Shown: positions 1-6,677 of the stretch, in pieces | Layout: each line of letters begins with the position of its first letter | How positions within the stretch are numbered: position 1 is the first letter of the stretch | Source of the DNA: Actinomycetota bacterium | GTDB taxonomy: Bacteria > Actinomycetota > Actinomycetes > Streptosporangiales > Streptosporangiaceae | Direction of reading: 5' to 3' | Length of the DNA: 13,353 nt | Assembly: GCA_003140115.1 (NCBI GenBank) | Contig: PLIQ01000266.1 | Span: 1-13,353 of the forward strand | Notes under the pieces: generated by a model | Told to the model about the DNA's origin: nothing | What the model saw: only the letters and a program-made list of their open reading frames with translations | Databases searched by the model: none | Program-made: the position numbers and the translations under genes

Positions 1-986
1 ACCCGGGTGGCCAGCAGCACGATGCCGGCGTACACCCCGACCAGCAGCCCGGTGACGATGGCGTAGGCGAGCGTGCGGGAGACGATCCGGTCGATGTCGA
101 ACAGCCGGTACCGCATGATGGCCACCCCCATGCAGACCGGAATCGCCAGCAGCGCGACGGCCCCCGCGATGCCTCCCGCCAGGCCGGGGAGTCCGCGCAT
201 TCCCGACAGGAAGAGGGTCAGCAGGACGCCGATCAGGGCGGCGGCCGATCCGGCCAGCAGCCACTTCAGCTGCTGTCGGCGTATCCCGGACGAGCGCCGG
301 TAGCTGGCCACCTGGGCCACGACCGATCCCAGCCAGCACACGGCCACCACCGGGAGGAACACGCCCTCGACCACGCCCCACCACATCGAAGAACCCGTGG
401 GATGACTCAGCACCATCAGGTTCCCGCTGGTGTCGACCCGGATGTCATGACCGGCGATGGCCCCGACCGACGCGATCAACACACCGACTAGATACAGCGT
501 GGCTGCCGCTAGGTAGAGCCACAGGACCCACCGCCAGCGTGGTGACGGCGGGCGGCCGTCGGGAAACAGCAGTACGAGCAGCCCGCTCAGCACGATCGAT
601 ACCGCCCAGCCGGGCTGCGCCAGCACCGCGACCCAGCCCAGCGGCAGCCCGCCGTGCCGGAGCCGGTAGTCCGCCACCATGTAGAAGCTGGCGTCCTGGC
701 TAAGCGAGCTGACCGCCGCCGAGGCGAGCATGATCCAGCCGAGCGGGTTACGCGGCTTGCGTGAGGCCACCACGAAGCCGACGACCCCGAGGGCAGCCGA
801 GAACCAGACCGGCGAGGAGCCGCCGTTGGCGTTCAGGCTCTGGTGCGCGAGGCGGGCCAGCGGCACGTCGACGGCGACCAGGGCCAGGATCAGGCCGCCG
901 GCGACCAGCGCGATCACCGACAACGCCGACCCGAAGCGGCCCGATGAAGTCTGCGCCGGTCCGCCGCTGGATTCAACCACGCTCAT
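1..986 (-). CDS. Membrane-embedded N-terminal part of a probable sensor histidine kinase (3' end beyond window)
   Basis: The reading frame is open from an ATG at 986 down to the left edge: 328 codons with no stop. The translation is strongly hydrophobic, with about eight or nine predicted transmembrane segments, the first near residues 18-42. It carries the NPLGWIMLAS motif after the second segment and, near the end, RYRLFDIDRIVSRTLAYAIV followed by a further helix (VTGLLVGVYAGIVLLATR). In actinomycetes this pattern is typical of the membrane sensor region of histidine kinases, which continues into GAF/HisKA/HATPase parts; those would lie outside the window. The kinase assignment is therefore inference from the membrane region. 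The start has no strong Shine-Dalgarno (only a GGG about 7 nt upstream). It lies 58 bp downstream of the sacsin-type gene on the same strand, so co-transcription is possible but unproven. Confidence 0.72.
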   Translation of the reverse strand, partial: MSVVESSGGPAQTSSGRFGSALSVIALVAGGLILALVAVDVPLARLAHQSLNANGGSSPVWFSAALGVVGFVVASRKPRNPLGWIMLASAAVSSLSQDASFYMVADYRLRHGGLPLGWVAVLAQPGWAVSIVLSGLLVLLFPDGRPPSPRWRWVLWLYLAAATLYLVGVLIASVGAIAGHDIRVDTSGNLMVLSHPTGSSMWWGVVEGVFLPVVAVCWLGSVVAQVASYRRSSGIRRQQLKWLLAGSAAALIGVLLTLFLSGMRGLPGLAGGIAGAVALLAIPVCMGVAIMRYRLFDIDRIVSRTLAYAIVTGLLVGVYAGIVLLATR

Positions 987-1044
987 GGGCGGAACCCTAC
1001 GCACGGACAGTTCCGAGAACGTTACGGCAGGGCCGCAATACTCC

Positions 1045-3522
1045 CTATTCGGCGGCCCGGTTCGCGAGTTCGCGTTCGATCAGCGCAACCAGGTCTGGCC
1101 GCTCGCTCAGCCCCCACAGCACCTCGGCTGGTATCCCGAGCTGGCGGGCGGCCTCGCTGACCGCGGGCCGGAGCATGCCCAGGGCCTGGGCCAGCCCCTC
1201 GTCCCGGGTGTAGGTCGGCGGCAGGTCGTCGAGCGACAACCCGCCGGGCCGGTGGAACGCCCCGTCCCGGCCGGGCAGCCAGGCCTCGCGCGCCGCGGCC
1301 TCGCCCATCACCGACCTGGCCTCCGCCACGGTGGAGTCGCTGAACGAGGTCAGCACGGATCGCTCGACCACCCCGGCCACCAGGCGGCGGTTCGGCGCGA
1401 GCAGCACGTTCCAGACGTATTCGGACCGGGCGTGGCCGGGGTGGGCCAGCGCGAAGCCCAGGCCGTCGACCTCGGCCGCGGGATCGAACCCGTCCAGCCC
1501 GCGCTCGTTGCGCCCGAAGTCGACCGTGATCGTCACGTACCCGGCGGCGTTCGGGGTCCGGGCGCGGACCTGCACCGCCTGCCGGACGCCCATCGCGCGC
1601 AACTGGACCAGCCACGGCCCGTATCCGTCGCGGGCGAACCACGCGTCAGGGTTGCCCTCGAAGTACGCCTCCAGCTCCTTGGAGCGCTGGTACAGCCGGG
1701 GCGGCGGCAGCAGCGCCTGCTCGCCGGTGGCGGCGTTCTCGCCGATGAGGAACGGCGTGGCCGCGACCTTCTCGAGCAGTTCGGCCCGCCGCCCGGCCGC
1801 CGCCTCGTCCAGCGCCCACGCGATCCGTTCCAGGTCGGCCTGGTGCTGGGCCTCATTGAGCGCCGCGATGTCCAGCCCGTCGTACCGGGGCAGGACGATC
1901 TGGAGCACCTCGGCCACCACGTCCGGCACGGTGAGCTGCAGCGCCGCCAGGAAGGGCTCGGCGGCGGGGGAGTCGGCGACGGCCCGCTTGACCGTGGGCA
2001 GGCTGCTCGGCACCGGACCGGGCAGGTACACGGCCGGGCGGCCCTGCTCGTCGAACGGCGCGACCTGACGCCCGTCCTCCAGCCGGATGACCGGCTTGAC
2101 CCCAGCGGCCGGCCACAGCGACGGATAGCCGGCCAGGAACCGGTAGAAGCGCGTGATCCACAGGTCGTTCTGCTCCTCCAGAAACGCCTCGGTTATCCGC
2201 GTCACTACGGTCTCGGGGGTGACCTCGTCGACGCCGATCTCGTCCCGCAGGTACCGCCACAGCACCGGCGTGCGCCCTTCGCTGACCGCCCCGTCGGCGA
2301 ACCAGACCGGCCGCCCCGCCCCGCTCAGCGCACCGAGCTGGCCAGGGTCGAGCAGCCCGAGCACCTCCGGGCTGCCTGCCAGCAGCAGGTCGACGGCCAC
2401 GCCGTAGCCGCCGCCCGCCACCGGGATCAGCGCCTCGGCGGTCAGCGCGTCACCCACCGCGTCGAACAGCGGCCGGAACATCGAGCCAGCCGGGAAGCGC
2501 TCCGCGTCCAGCGGCAGGGTCTGCAGCGCGTCGGCTGTGAGCAGGCCCTCGTCGCGCAGTTCCGGCAGCACGTCGGCCAGCAGCGCGGCGGTCTGGCGCA
2601 CCAGCGCCTGGTTCGACGGGTCGTCGGCGGGGATGTTGTCCCGGGCCGGCGTGGTCCGGTACGGCCCCTGGATCAAGAAGCCGAGGAAGGTCTCCTTCTC
2701 GGTCGGGAAGAACACGGTCAGTGGCGAGGATCCCACCGCCGTGACCCGCCCGCCCTCCAGCCGGAACACGGCCTCCACCTGCTGCCCCGGGTGGCCCTGC
2801 ACCGGACGCTGCCAGGCCAGCCACTCCTCCCGCCGCCCGTCCCTGGATACCGTCACGTGCCGGGCCGTCCCCGGCCGCGCGGCAACCGGCCGCGCGGCAA
2901 CCGGCCGCTCCGCCCCCGGCTGCGAGGCAACCGAGCGCTCCACCACCGAGGCCTCCGCCGCGGGCCCGCCGGTCCGCAGCCGCTCCACGGTCCGCAGAAA
3001 CAGCAAGATCCGCGGCTGGAGCGCGCCCAGCGCCGCCGCGATTTCCCGCGCCGCGACCTCGGCGGGCACCAGGTCATGGTCGAACGGGAACACGAACAGG
3101 GTCTCGACCAGCGGTCCGGCCAACAGCGCCTCCACCGGGAACGGCCGGACGTACGACTCGATCCGGAACGCCTCACCGCCGCTGTAGATACGCGGGCTCT
3201 TGGTGTAGGCGTACACCGACTTGAAGCCGATGCCGAACTTGCCGATCGCGGTCAGGTCGGCCGCCTTGTCGCTCTGGCCCACCCCGCACACGCCGCGGAC
3301 GTCGGCTTCGGTGAAGGGCCGTCCGTCATGCCGCAGCTCCAGCCGGTCCTGGAACAGCTCGAAGGCCAGCTCGGTCGCGCCCGCGTCCTCGGCGTTCTGG
3401 ATCAGCTCGAAGATGAAGTGGGTGCGCTCGCTATAGAGTTGCCCGAGCAGGTCTAGCACGGCCGTGTCCCAGCCGTACCGGGCGATGTTCTCCTCGCGGA
3501 TCTTCTGGTAGTCGGCTGGCAA
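1045..3522 (-). CDS. Sacsin-type N-terminal GHKL ATPase protein
   Basis: An 825-aa protein. The start is a TTG at 3522, supported by GGAAGGAA about 7 nt upstream and by the N-terminus (YQKIREENIARYG), which matches the usual beginning of this family. The GHKL/Hsp90-like ATP site is clear: N-box ELIQNAEDA with Glu39 and Asn43, G1 motif HDG (Asp66, Gly68 region), and lid motif GKFGIGFKS at 94-102. A further family signature, FFPTEKETFLGFLIQGPYRT, lies near residue 270-290, followed by ARDNIPADD. Proteins with this domain act as ATP-dependent chaperone-like modules; in bacteria they are often of unknown role and sometimes sit near defence genes. No DUF3883 or nuclease domain follows, so the C-terminal 500 residues are uncharacterised. 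A low-complexity Arg/Pro/Ala stretch (about residues 202-222) is encoded by a short tandem repeat. Function in the cell is not deducible here. Confidence 0.88.
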   Translation of the reverse strand: MPADYQKIREENIARYGWDTAVLDLLGQLYSERTHFIFELIQNAEDAGATELAFELFQDRLELRHDGRPFTEADVRGVCGVGQSDKAADLTAIGKFGIGFKSVYAYTKSPRIYSGGEAFRIESYVRPFPVEALLAGPLVETLFVFPFDHDLVPAEVAAREIAAALGALQPRILLFLRTVERLRTGGPAAEASVVERSVASQPGAERPVAARPVAARPGTARHVTVSRDGRREEWLAWQRPVQGHPGQQVEAVFRLEGGRVTAVGSSPLTVFFPTEKETFLGFLIQGPYRTTPARDNIPADDPSNQALVRQTAALLADVLPELRDEGLLTADALQTLPLDAERFPAGSMFRPLFDAVGDALTAEALIPVAGGGYGVAVDLLLAGSPEVLGLLDPGQLGALSGAGRPVWFADGAVSEGRTPVLWRYLRDEIGVDEVTPETVVTRITEAFLEEQNDLWITRFYRFLAGYPSLWPAAGVKPVIRLEDGRQVAPFDEQGRPAVYLPGPVPSSLPTVKRAVADSPAAEPFLAALQLTVPDVVAEVLQIVLPRYDGLDIAALNEAQHQADLERIAWALDEAAAGRRAELLEKVAATPFLIGENAATGEQALLPPPRLYQRSKELEAYFEGNPDAWFARDGYGPWLVQLRAMGVRQAVQVRARTPNAAGYVTITVDFGRNERGLDGFDPAAEVDGLGFALAHPGHARSEYVWNVLLAPNRRLVAGVVERSVLTSFSDSTVAEARSVMGEAAAREAWLPGRDGAFHRPGGLSLDDLPPTYTRDEGLAQALGMLRPAVSEAARQLGIPAEVLWGLSERPDLVALIERELANRAAE
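2871..2909. repeat. 15-bp tandem repeat inside the sacsin-type gene
   Basis: The unit CCGGCCGCGCGGCAA occurs twice head to tail (2871-2885, 2886-2900) and starts a third time (CCGGCCGC from 2901). On the coding (minus) strand it gives a repeated PVAAR peptide. It is in frame, so copy-number change would alter linker length without breaking the gene. It lies between the ATPase domain and the next conserved block. Confidence 0.8.
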
Positions 3523-3554
3523 CGCCGTTCCTTCCGGTTCTGGTCCGTGCGCAG

Positions 3555-3560
3555 AATCTA
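3555..3560 (-). promoter_or_regulatory. Possible -10 element for the sacsin-type gene
   Basis: On the minus strand TAGATT lies 32-38 nt upstream of the TTG start, which would give a 5' UTR of about 25 nt. It fits the TAnnnT pattern. I see no convincing -35 at 17-18 bp, so this is a weak call. Confidence 0.25.
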
Positions 3561-3730
3561 CTCCGGGCGGCGGACCGGTCCCGCGCGCCGATCACCAGGA
3601 GCCACGTATTCGTCTCAGATCACTGCTAAACCGGTTATTCGTTTGCGTACCTTTCGGTTCAGACGCGAAGAACTTTGCGACTTTGCCTGAGTCATCCCCG
3701 CCTAAGTAGCTAATTTGGATGGGGAGCCTG

Positions 3731-3786
3731 CACGGTGACTTCGCTCTGTAGTATCCGAAGTACACAGGGTGCCAAAGGTCACCGTG
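3731..3786 (+). promoter_or_regulatory. Two-tier stem-loop in a probable 5' untranslated region
   Basis: CACGGTGAC at 3731-3739 is exactly complementary to GTCACCGTG at 3778-3786. One G-U and one A-U pair extend the stem inward. Inside, 3743-3749 pairs with 3764-3770 over seven pairs including wobbles. The structure ends 12 nt before a GGGAGG ribosome site (3799-3804), so it could influence translation of the ORF at 3809. No known riboswitch class is recognised. Confidence 0.4.
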
Positions 3787-3808
3787 ACCGGTGTCCGTGG
3801 GAGGAATT

Positions 3809-3883
3809 ATGGCCGCATCTGCCTCGCCAGCTTTGGCGATGACCCTGTCCGGGAAGTCCCAAGAGCTAACGGTCGTCCGATGA
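3809..3883 (+). CDS. Putative 24-aa upstream ORF / leader peptide
   Basis: A 24-codon ORF starts at ATG 3809 behind the best Shine-Dalgarno in this region (GGGAGG, 4 nt before the ATG) and ends with TGA at 3881-3883. Its stop overlaps an in-frame ATG of the next ORF in the ATGA arrangement (3880-3883) typical of translational coupling. The peptide begins MAASASPALAM and ends ELTVVR, with no run of one amino acid that would suggest amino-acid attenuation. It may be a regulatory leader, a small protein, or chance. The strong ribosome site and the coupling geometry are the only support. Confidence 0.35.
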   Translation: MAASASPALAMTLSGKSQELTVVR

Positions 3884-3912
3884 GCCGCCAGTTCGCATGG
3901 GGGGACCCATCG

Positions 3913-4230
3913 ATGGCTGCGCAGCGTGACGACCGGCATCGTCCGTTGCCGTCGGCGCAGTGCTCGTTGTGCGGGATCGCGCTGCCGACCGGCCTGATGG
4001 TGCCCGACGGAGGCCAGGCTTGCGCCGACGTCCGCTGGTACTGCAAGGACGCCCAGTCGTGTACCGAGCGCTGGACCGCGAGCCTGCCCCGGCACGCGCA
4101 TATCGCCCCGACCCCGGTCAGCCTGGCCCCGCCGCCGGCGCCCATGCCGATGGCGATCACGGCGAGCGACCCGGTGCCGGCCGAGCTGCTGAGCGCTCCC
4201 GAAGAGGCGTGGTCCATCGACCCGTCTTAG
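3913..4230 (+). CDS. Small Cys-rich hypothetical protein, probable metal-binding
   Basis: A 105-aa protein starting at ATG 3913, with GGGGGGA (3899-3905) 7 nt upstream. An alternative in-frame ATG at 3880 would add 11 residues and couple it to the short ORF at 3809, but lacks its own ribosome site. The N-terminal half holds CSLCG, then VPDGGQACADVRWYCKD and SCTERW, giving five cysteines spaced like a small zinc-binding or redox fold. The C-terminal half is rich in Pro and Ala and looks disordered. Similar short proteins occur in actinomycetes, to my recollection without an assigned function. Its TAG stop overlaps the stop of the convergent metallophosphoesterase by a few bases, so the two genes meet with no intergenic terminator. 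Confidence 0.65.
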   Translation: MAAQRDDRHRPLPSAQCSLCGIALPTGLMVPDGGQACADVRWYCKDAQSCTERWTASLPRHAHIAPTPVSLAPPPAPMPMAITASDPVPAELLSAPEEAWSIDPS

Positions 4231-5042
4231 CGGGACGCCAGGCTGCGCAGGGCGTTCCTGATCGGCCTGCCCGCAAAGCGCAGCCAGCGCATGGTGGTGA
4301 CGTCCAGGATGGCCCAGTTGCCGCTGTCCGCGCCGTCACGGTCCAGGCCGGTCACCTCGATCGGCCCGCCGCCCAGGTCGACCTGCCGCTGGTAGCTCAG
4401 GTGCAGGTGACCGTGCATCAGCCAGCGGGGGCGCACCGCCAGCACCACCTCGCGGAGCAGCCTTTGGTGCGCGTCGCTGCGCTGCAGGTCGGCGGGCGAC
4501 CACCCGGACGGAACGGGCGGGAACGCGTGCTCGATGCCCGCCGGGCATTCGTGCGTGACCATCACGTCGGCGGGCCCGGCCGCCATGACCGATACGGCTT
4601 GGAGCCGGGTGATCTCCTCCTCGGGCCACCAGTCGGCGCCCTCGGTCCGTGCCGCGCGGTCCAGGCTGACCGCCCCGCCCAAGGCCAGCCAGTCCCGTCC
4701 GTGCCAGCGCCACCGGTGCCCGCGCGGCAGGTACCAGATCCGCTCCGTGACCTGCGCCCGCCCGTCCGGCCCCGGCCGGAGCCTGGCCAGCTGGGTGAAG
4801 TCCTCGTGGTTCCCGTCCACGAAGGACAGCTCGGCGCGGGCCGCCGCCAGCTCGGCGTCGAGCCGGGACAGGTACTCCTGCCCGCCGGGTCCGGGCCAGA
4901 TGCCGAAGTCGCCCAGGTGCACGATCACCCGCGGCCCGTCGGCCGGCAGCAGCGCGGCCATCTTGCGCACCGCCCGGGTCGCCCACGCGGTGTTCCCGTG
5001 CCAGTCGCCCGCGACCCCGATGCGCTCGGGTACCCGTTCCAT
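4227..5042 (-). CDS. Calcineurin-like metallophosphoesterase
   Basis: A 271-aa protein with the full set of metallophosphoesterase metal-site motifs: GDWHGN (Asp13, His15), HLGDFG (Asp45), DGNHED (Asn78, His79), VTHE, and HGHLH near the C-terminal third. These bind two metal ions for phosphoester hydrolysis; the substrate cannot be told. No signal peptide is visible, so it is probably cytosolic. I chose ATG 5042 because the first motif begins only eight residues later, and because a possible TACGCT -10 at 5051-5056 would place transcription start almost at this ATG (a leaderless mRNA). A frame extension to ATG 5093 adds 17 basic residues but has no better ribosome site. It converges on the Cys-rich gene (overlapping stops) and diverges from the SGNH hydrolase. 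Confidence 0.88.
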   Translation of the reverse strand: MERVPERIGVAGDWHGNTAWATRAVRKMAALLPADGPRVIVHLGDFGIWPGPGGQEYLSRLDAELAAARAELSFVDGNHEDFTQLARLRPGPDGRAQVTERIWYLPRGHRWRWHGRDWLALGGAVSLDRAARTEGADWWPEEEITRLQAVSVMAAGPADVMVTHECPAGIEHAFPPVPSGWSPADLQRSDAHQRLLREVVLAVRPRWLMHGHLHLSYQRQVDLGGGPIEVTGLDRDGADSGNWAILDVTTMRWLRFAGRPIRNALRSLASR

Positions 5043-5050
5043 ATGTCGCC

Positions 5051-5089
5051 AGCGTAGGCGAGAAACCACTTTCCGTTTGGCCAAAACGG
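5051..5089 (-). promoter_or_regulatory. Possible promoter and near-palindrome upstream of the metallophosphoesterase
   Basis: On the minus strand TACGCT (5056-5051) ends 8 nt before the ATG at 5042. Further upstream the 17-nt near-palindrome CCGTTTGGCCAAAACGG (5073-5089) is symmetric apart from one extra A and lies where a -35 region would be. Either a leaderless promoter with an operator or coincidence; no good -35 hexamer is seen. Confidence 0.3.
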
Positions 5090-5123
5090 GCATCGGGGGC
5101 TACGGTGAGGCATCTACCTGCGA

Positions 5124-5149
5124 AGACATCTGGGCGTTGACAGATGTCT
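5124..5149. promoter_or_regulatory. Perfect 9-bp inverted repeat (operator-like) over a -35 element
   Basis: AGACATCTG (5124-5132) and CAGATGTCT (5141-5149) are exact reverse complements separated by 8 bp. The geometry (26 bp in total, two-fold symmetric) is that of a site for a dimeric regulator such as TetR- or GntR-type proteins. It overlaps the TTGACA at 5137-5142, so binding would be expected to repress. No regulator gene is present nearby. Confidence 0.6.
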
Positions 5150-5166
5150 ACCCGCTCGTTTACCGT
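5137..5166 (+). promoter_or_regulatory. Sigma-70-type promoter for the SGNH hydrolase
   Basis: TTGACA (5137-5142) is followed after 18 bp by TACCGT (5161-5166), which fits the TAnnnT -10 pattern of actinomycete housekeeping promoters. Transcription would start near 5173, giving a 5' UTR of about 30 nt that contains the GGAGGGGGG ribosome site. Confidence 0.5.
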
Positions 5167-5202
5167 CGTTTTTCCCGCGTAAATATCGGAGGGGGGCGAC
5201 GC

Positions 5203-6066
5203 ATGCTGCGGATGCCGGCGGTTTCGGGTCTGACCTTGCGGAGCCCGCTCAGCGGGACCGGGACCGGGATCGGCGGACGTCGCTCGCCGGTCGAGGTCGT
5301 CGCCACCATGGGGACCTACCTGACCCGCACCCACGCCGCCGAGATCTCCGGGCTGCGTGCCGGCCCGTTCGGGCGGTGGGCCGACGGCGTCACGGCGATG
5401 CGCGCGGACTGCGTCGCCTTCGCGGACCACTGGCAGCAGCACAACGAGCAGGTCCTGCGGACCGCGGCGGCCGGGCCGCTGTGGGTCGTGCTCGGAGACT
5501 CGACCGCGCAGGGCCTCGGCGCGCCGAGCCCGGACGGCGGGTACGTCGGCCAGGCCCTCGACGCGATGCGGCGCCGCACCGGCCTGCCGTGGCAGGTGCT
5601 CAACCTGTCCGCGTCCGGTTCGCTCATCCGCGACGTGCTGCACCGCCAGCTACCCCGGCTGCCCGCCTCGGCGGACCTGGTGACCTGCGGCATCGGCGTC
5701 AACGACATCCTGTACACCGGCCCGGGCAAGCTGTTCGCCGACCTGCGCGCCCTGCTCGCGGCGGTGCCCGACCACACCATCGTGCTCGACCTACCGCTGC
5801 CGGACGGCTACGGCGGCCTGATCGGCCGGGCCGGCCGGCCCTACGTGGCGCGGATCAACCGGACCCTGTACGAGGCGGCCGCCAGCCGGGGCCTGCCGGT
5901 GGCCACGGTGTCGGCGCACTTCCAGCCGCCCTGGGCCGGGAAGTTGGCGTCCGACTGCTTCCACCCGAGCCAGGACGGCTACCGCGACTGGACCAGGGCG
6001 CTGCTCGCCACCCTGGACGCACGGACGGCGCAGGACCCTCAGCTAGCTGCCGACGCGGCTGCCTGA
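5203..6066 (+). CDS. SGNH/GDSL-family hydrolase (lipase/esterase-like)
   Basis: A 287-aa protein from ATG 5203, with GGAGGGGGG 6 nt upstream. All four SGNH blocks are present: GDSTAQGLG with nucleophile Ser100, the block II Gly139 in NLSASGS, GIGVND with Asn167, and DCFHPSQDGY with Asp251 and His254. The family hydrolyses esters (lipids, acetylated sugars, acyl-CoA and others); the substrate is not indicated. No clear signal peptide is seen, so a cytosolic enzyme is likely. The first 35 residues are Gly/Thr-rich and may be a variable extension; ATG 5308 (MGTYLTRTH) is a possible internal start but lacks an equal ribosome site. Its 3' end overlaps the convergent ohr gene by 28 bp. Expression is probably controlled through the inverted repeat at 5124-5149. 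Confidence 0.88.
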   Translation: MLRMPAVSGLTLRSPLSGTGTGIGGRRSPVEVVATMGTYLTRTHAAEISGLRAGPFGRWADGVTAMRADCVAFADHWQQHNEQVLRTAAAGPLWVVLGDSTAQGLGAPSPDGGYVGQALDAMRRRTGLPWQVLNLSASGSLIRDVLHRQLPRLPASADLVTCGIGVNDILYTGPGKLFADLRALLAAVPDHTIVLDLPLPDGYGGLIGRAGRPYVARINRTLYEAAASRGLPVATVSAHFQPPWAGKLASDCFHPSQDGYRDWTRALLATLDARTAQDPQLAADAAA

Positions 6067-6509
6067 GCCAGCGGCACCCCGTCGACGGTAAGCGTGACCT
6101 CGATGTTGCCCCGGGTCGCGACCGAGTACGGGCAACGCTCGTGAGCCCTGGTCATCAGGTCCGCGGACTGTACCGCGGTCAGGTTCGGCGCGTGCAGGTC
6201 CAGCGACACCACCAGCCCGAAGCCGCCGTGACCGGTCGGGCCGATCCCGACCCGGGAGGTGATCTGCGACCCGGACGCGTCCAGATTGTGGCCGCGGGCG
6301 ACGCCCAGCAGCGCGGACTGGAAGCAGGCGGCGTACCCGACGGCGAACAACTCCTCGGGGTTGGTGCCGGGCCCGCCCGGCCCGCTCATTTCCTCCGGAA
6401 CCGACAGGTCAACCTCGAGCCGGCCGTCGGTGGTCCGGCCGTGCCCCTGGCGCCCGCCGACCACCACCGCCTCCGCCGTGTAAAGAACCTTCTGAAGCTG
6501 AACGGCCAT
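6039..6509 (-). CDS. ohr: Organic hydroperoxide resistance protein, Ohr/OsmC family
   Basis: A 156-aa protein from ATG 6509, preceded by AAGGGA about 8 nt upstream. It carries the Ohr subfamily signature: the peroxidatic cysteine in GYAACFQSALLGVA (Cys62), the resolving cysteine in RAHERCPYSVATRGNIEV (Cys126), the conserved Arg20 region, and NPEELF with the catalytic-site Glu. Ohr enzymes are cytosolic thiol peroxidases that reduce organic and lipid hydroperoxides, using lipoylated proteins as reductant. They are usually controlled by the MarR-type repressor OhrR; no ohrR gene is in the window. The last nine codons (AAASAAS tail) lie over the 3' end of the SGNH gene. A 43-bp palindrome 47 bp upstream is the best candidate control site. 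OsmC proper is less likely given the CPYS and ATRGNIEV motifs. Confidence 0.95.
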   Translation of the reverse strand: MAVQLQKVLYTAEAVVVGGRQGHGRTTDGRLEVDLSVPEEMSGPGGPGTNPEELFAVGYAACFQSALLGVARGHNLDASGSQITSRVGIGPTGHGGFGLVVSLDLHAPNLTAVQSADLMTRAHERCPYSVATRGNIEVTLTVDGVPLAQAAASAAS

Positions 6510-6555
6510 GGTGTGTTCCCTTCGAGTCAGCGATTCGTGCGTCCAGGTAGGTGAA

Positions 6556-6598
6556 CCACGGCCCGTTCGGAAATATGTCAGATTCCGAACGGCCGTGG
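6556..6598. promoter_or_regulatory. Long near-perfect palindrome between ohr and leuS leader
   Basis: CCACGGCCCGTTCGGAA (6556-6572) and TTCCGAACGGCCGTGG (6583-6598) are complementary over 16 pairs with a single bulged base, around an A/T-rich 10-bp centre (6573-6582). There is no T run, so it is not a standard terminator. It lies 47 bp before the ohr start and about 70 bp before the leuS -10. It could be an OhrR-type or other operator, or an RNA hairpin in the ohr 5' UTR. Confidence 0.6.
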
Positions 6599-6665
6599 CG
6601 CGTGCTGGCCGGCCGGCCCGCCGCCGCCCGGCGCAAATGACTGGAAGGCCGCTCGGTTGGCGGGT

Positions 6666-6671
6666 TACACT
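6666..6671 (+). promoter_or_regulatory. -10 element of the leuS leader transcript
   Basis: TACACT at 6666-6671 fits TAnnnT and sits exactly 6 nt before the leader ATG at 6678, so transcription is expected to start at or next to the A of that ATG. The -35 is poor (TGGAAG at 6642-6647, 18 bp spacer). Confidence 0.45.
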
Positions 6672-6677
6672 CCCGGC

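Larger units (their letters stand above)
3523..3808. other. Divergent intergenic region, less GC-rich than its surroundings
   Basis: This stretch separates the divergently read sacsin-type gene and the small plus-strand ORFs. It is clearly richer in A/T between about 3600 and 3770 than the flanking genes. It holds an 8-bp direct repeat, ACTTTGCG/ACTTTGCC at 3672-3687, a possible plus-strand promoter (TTGCCT at 3683-3688 and TAGCTA at 3707-3712, 18 bp apart), and a two-tier stem-loop at 3731-3786. A minus-strand frame is open across it but has no ribosome site or recognisable protein. Confidence 0.5.

Noticed and set aside
987..1020. ECF-sigma-like GGAAC promoter before the sensor gene
   Set aside because: GGAACT is present on the minus strand, but the expected -10 CGT-type element at 15-17 bp is not convincing.
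730..3456. 908-codon plus-strand open frame
   Set aside because: It is antisense to the sacsin-type gene, its translation is low-complexity Arg/Pro/Gly/Gln-rich with no motif, and the opposite strand has clear ATPase motifs. Long antisense frames are expected at this GC content.
3592..4101. Minus-strand 169-codon frame across the A/T-richer intergenic region
   Set aside because: No ribosome site, no recognisable domain, and it runs antisense into the Cys-rich gene. The part over the intergenic region looks protein-like, but that is not enough to call it.
5043..5093. Upstream start for the metallophosphoesterase at 5093
   Set aside because: It has no better ribosome site, adds a basic stretch not needed for the fold, and would place the near-palindrome inside the coding region. 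Kept only as an alternative.
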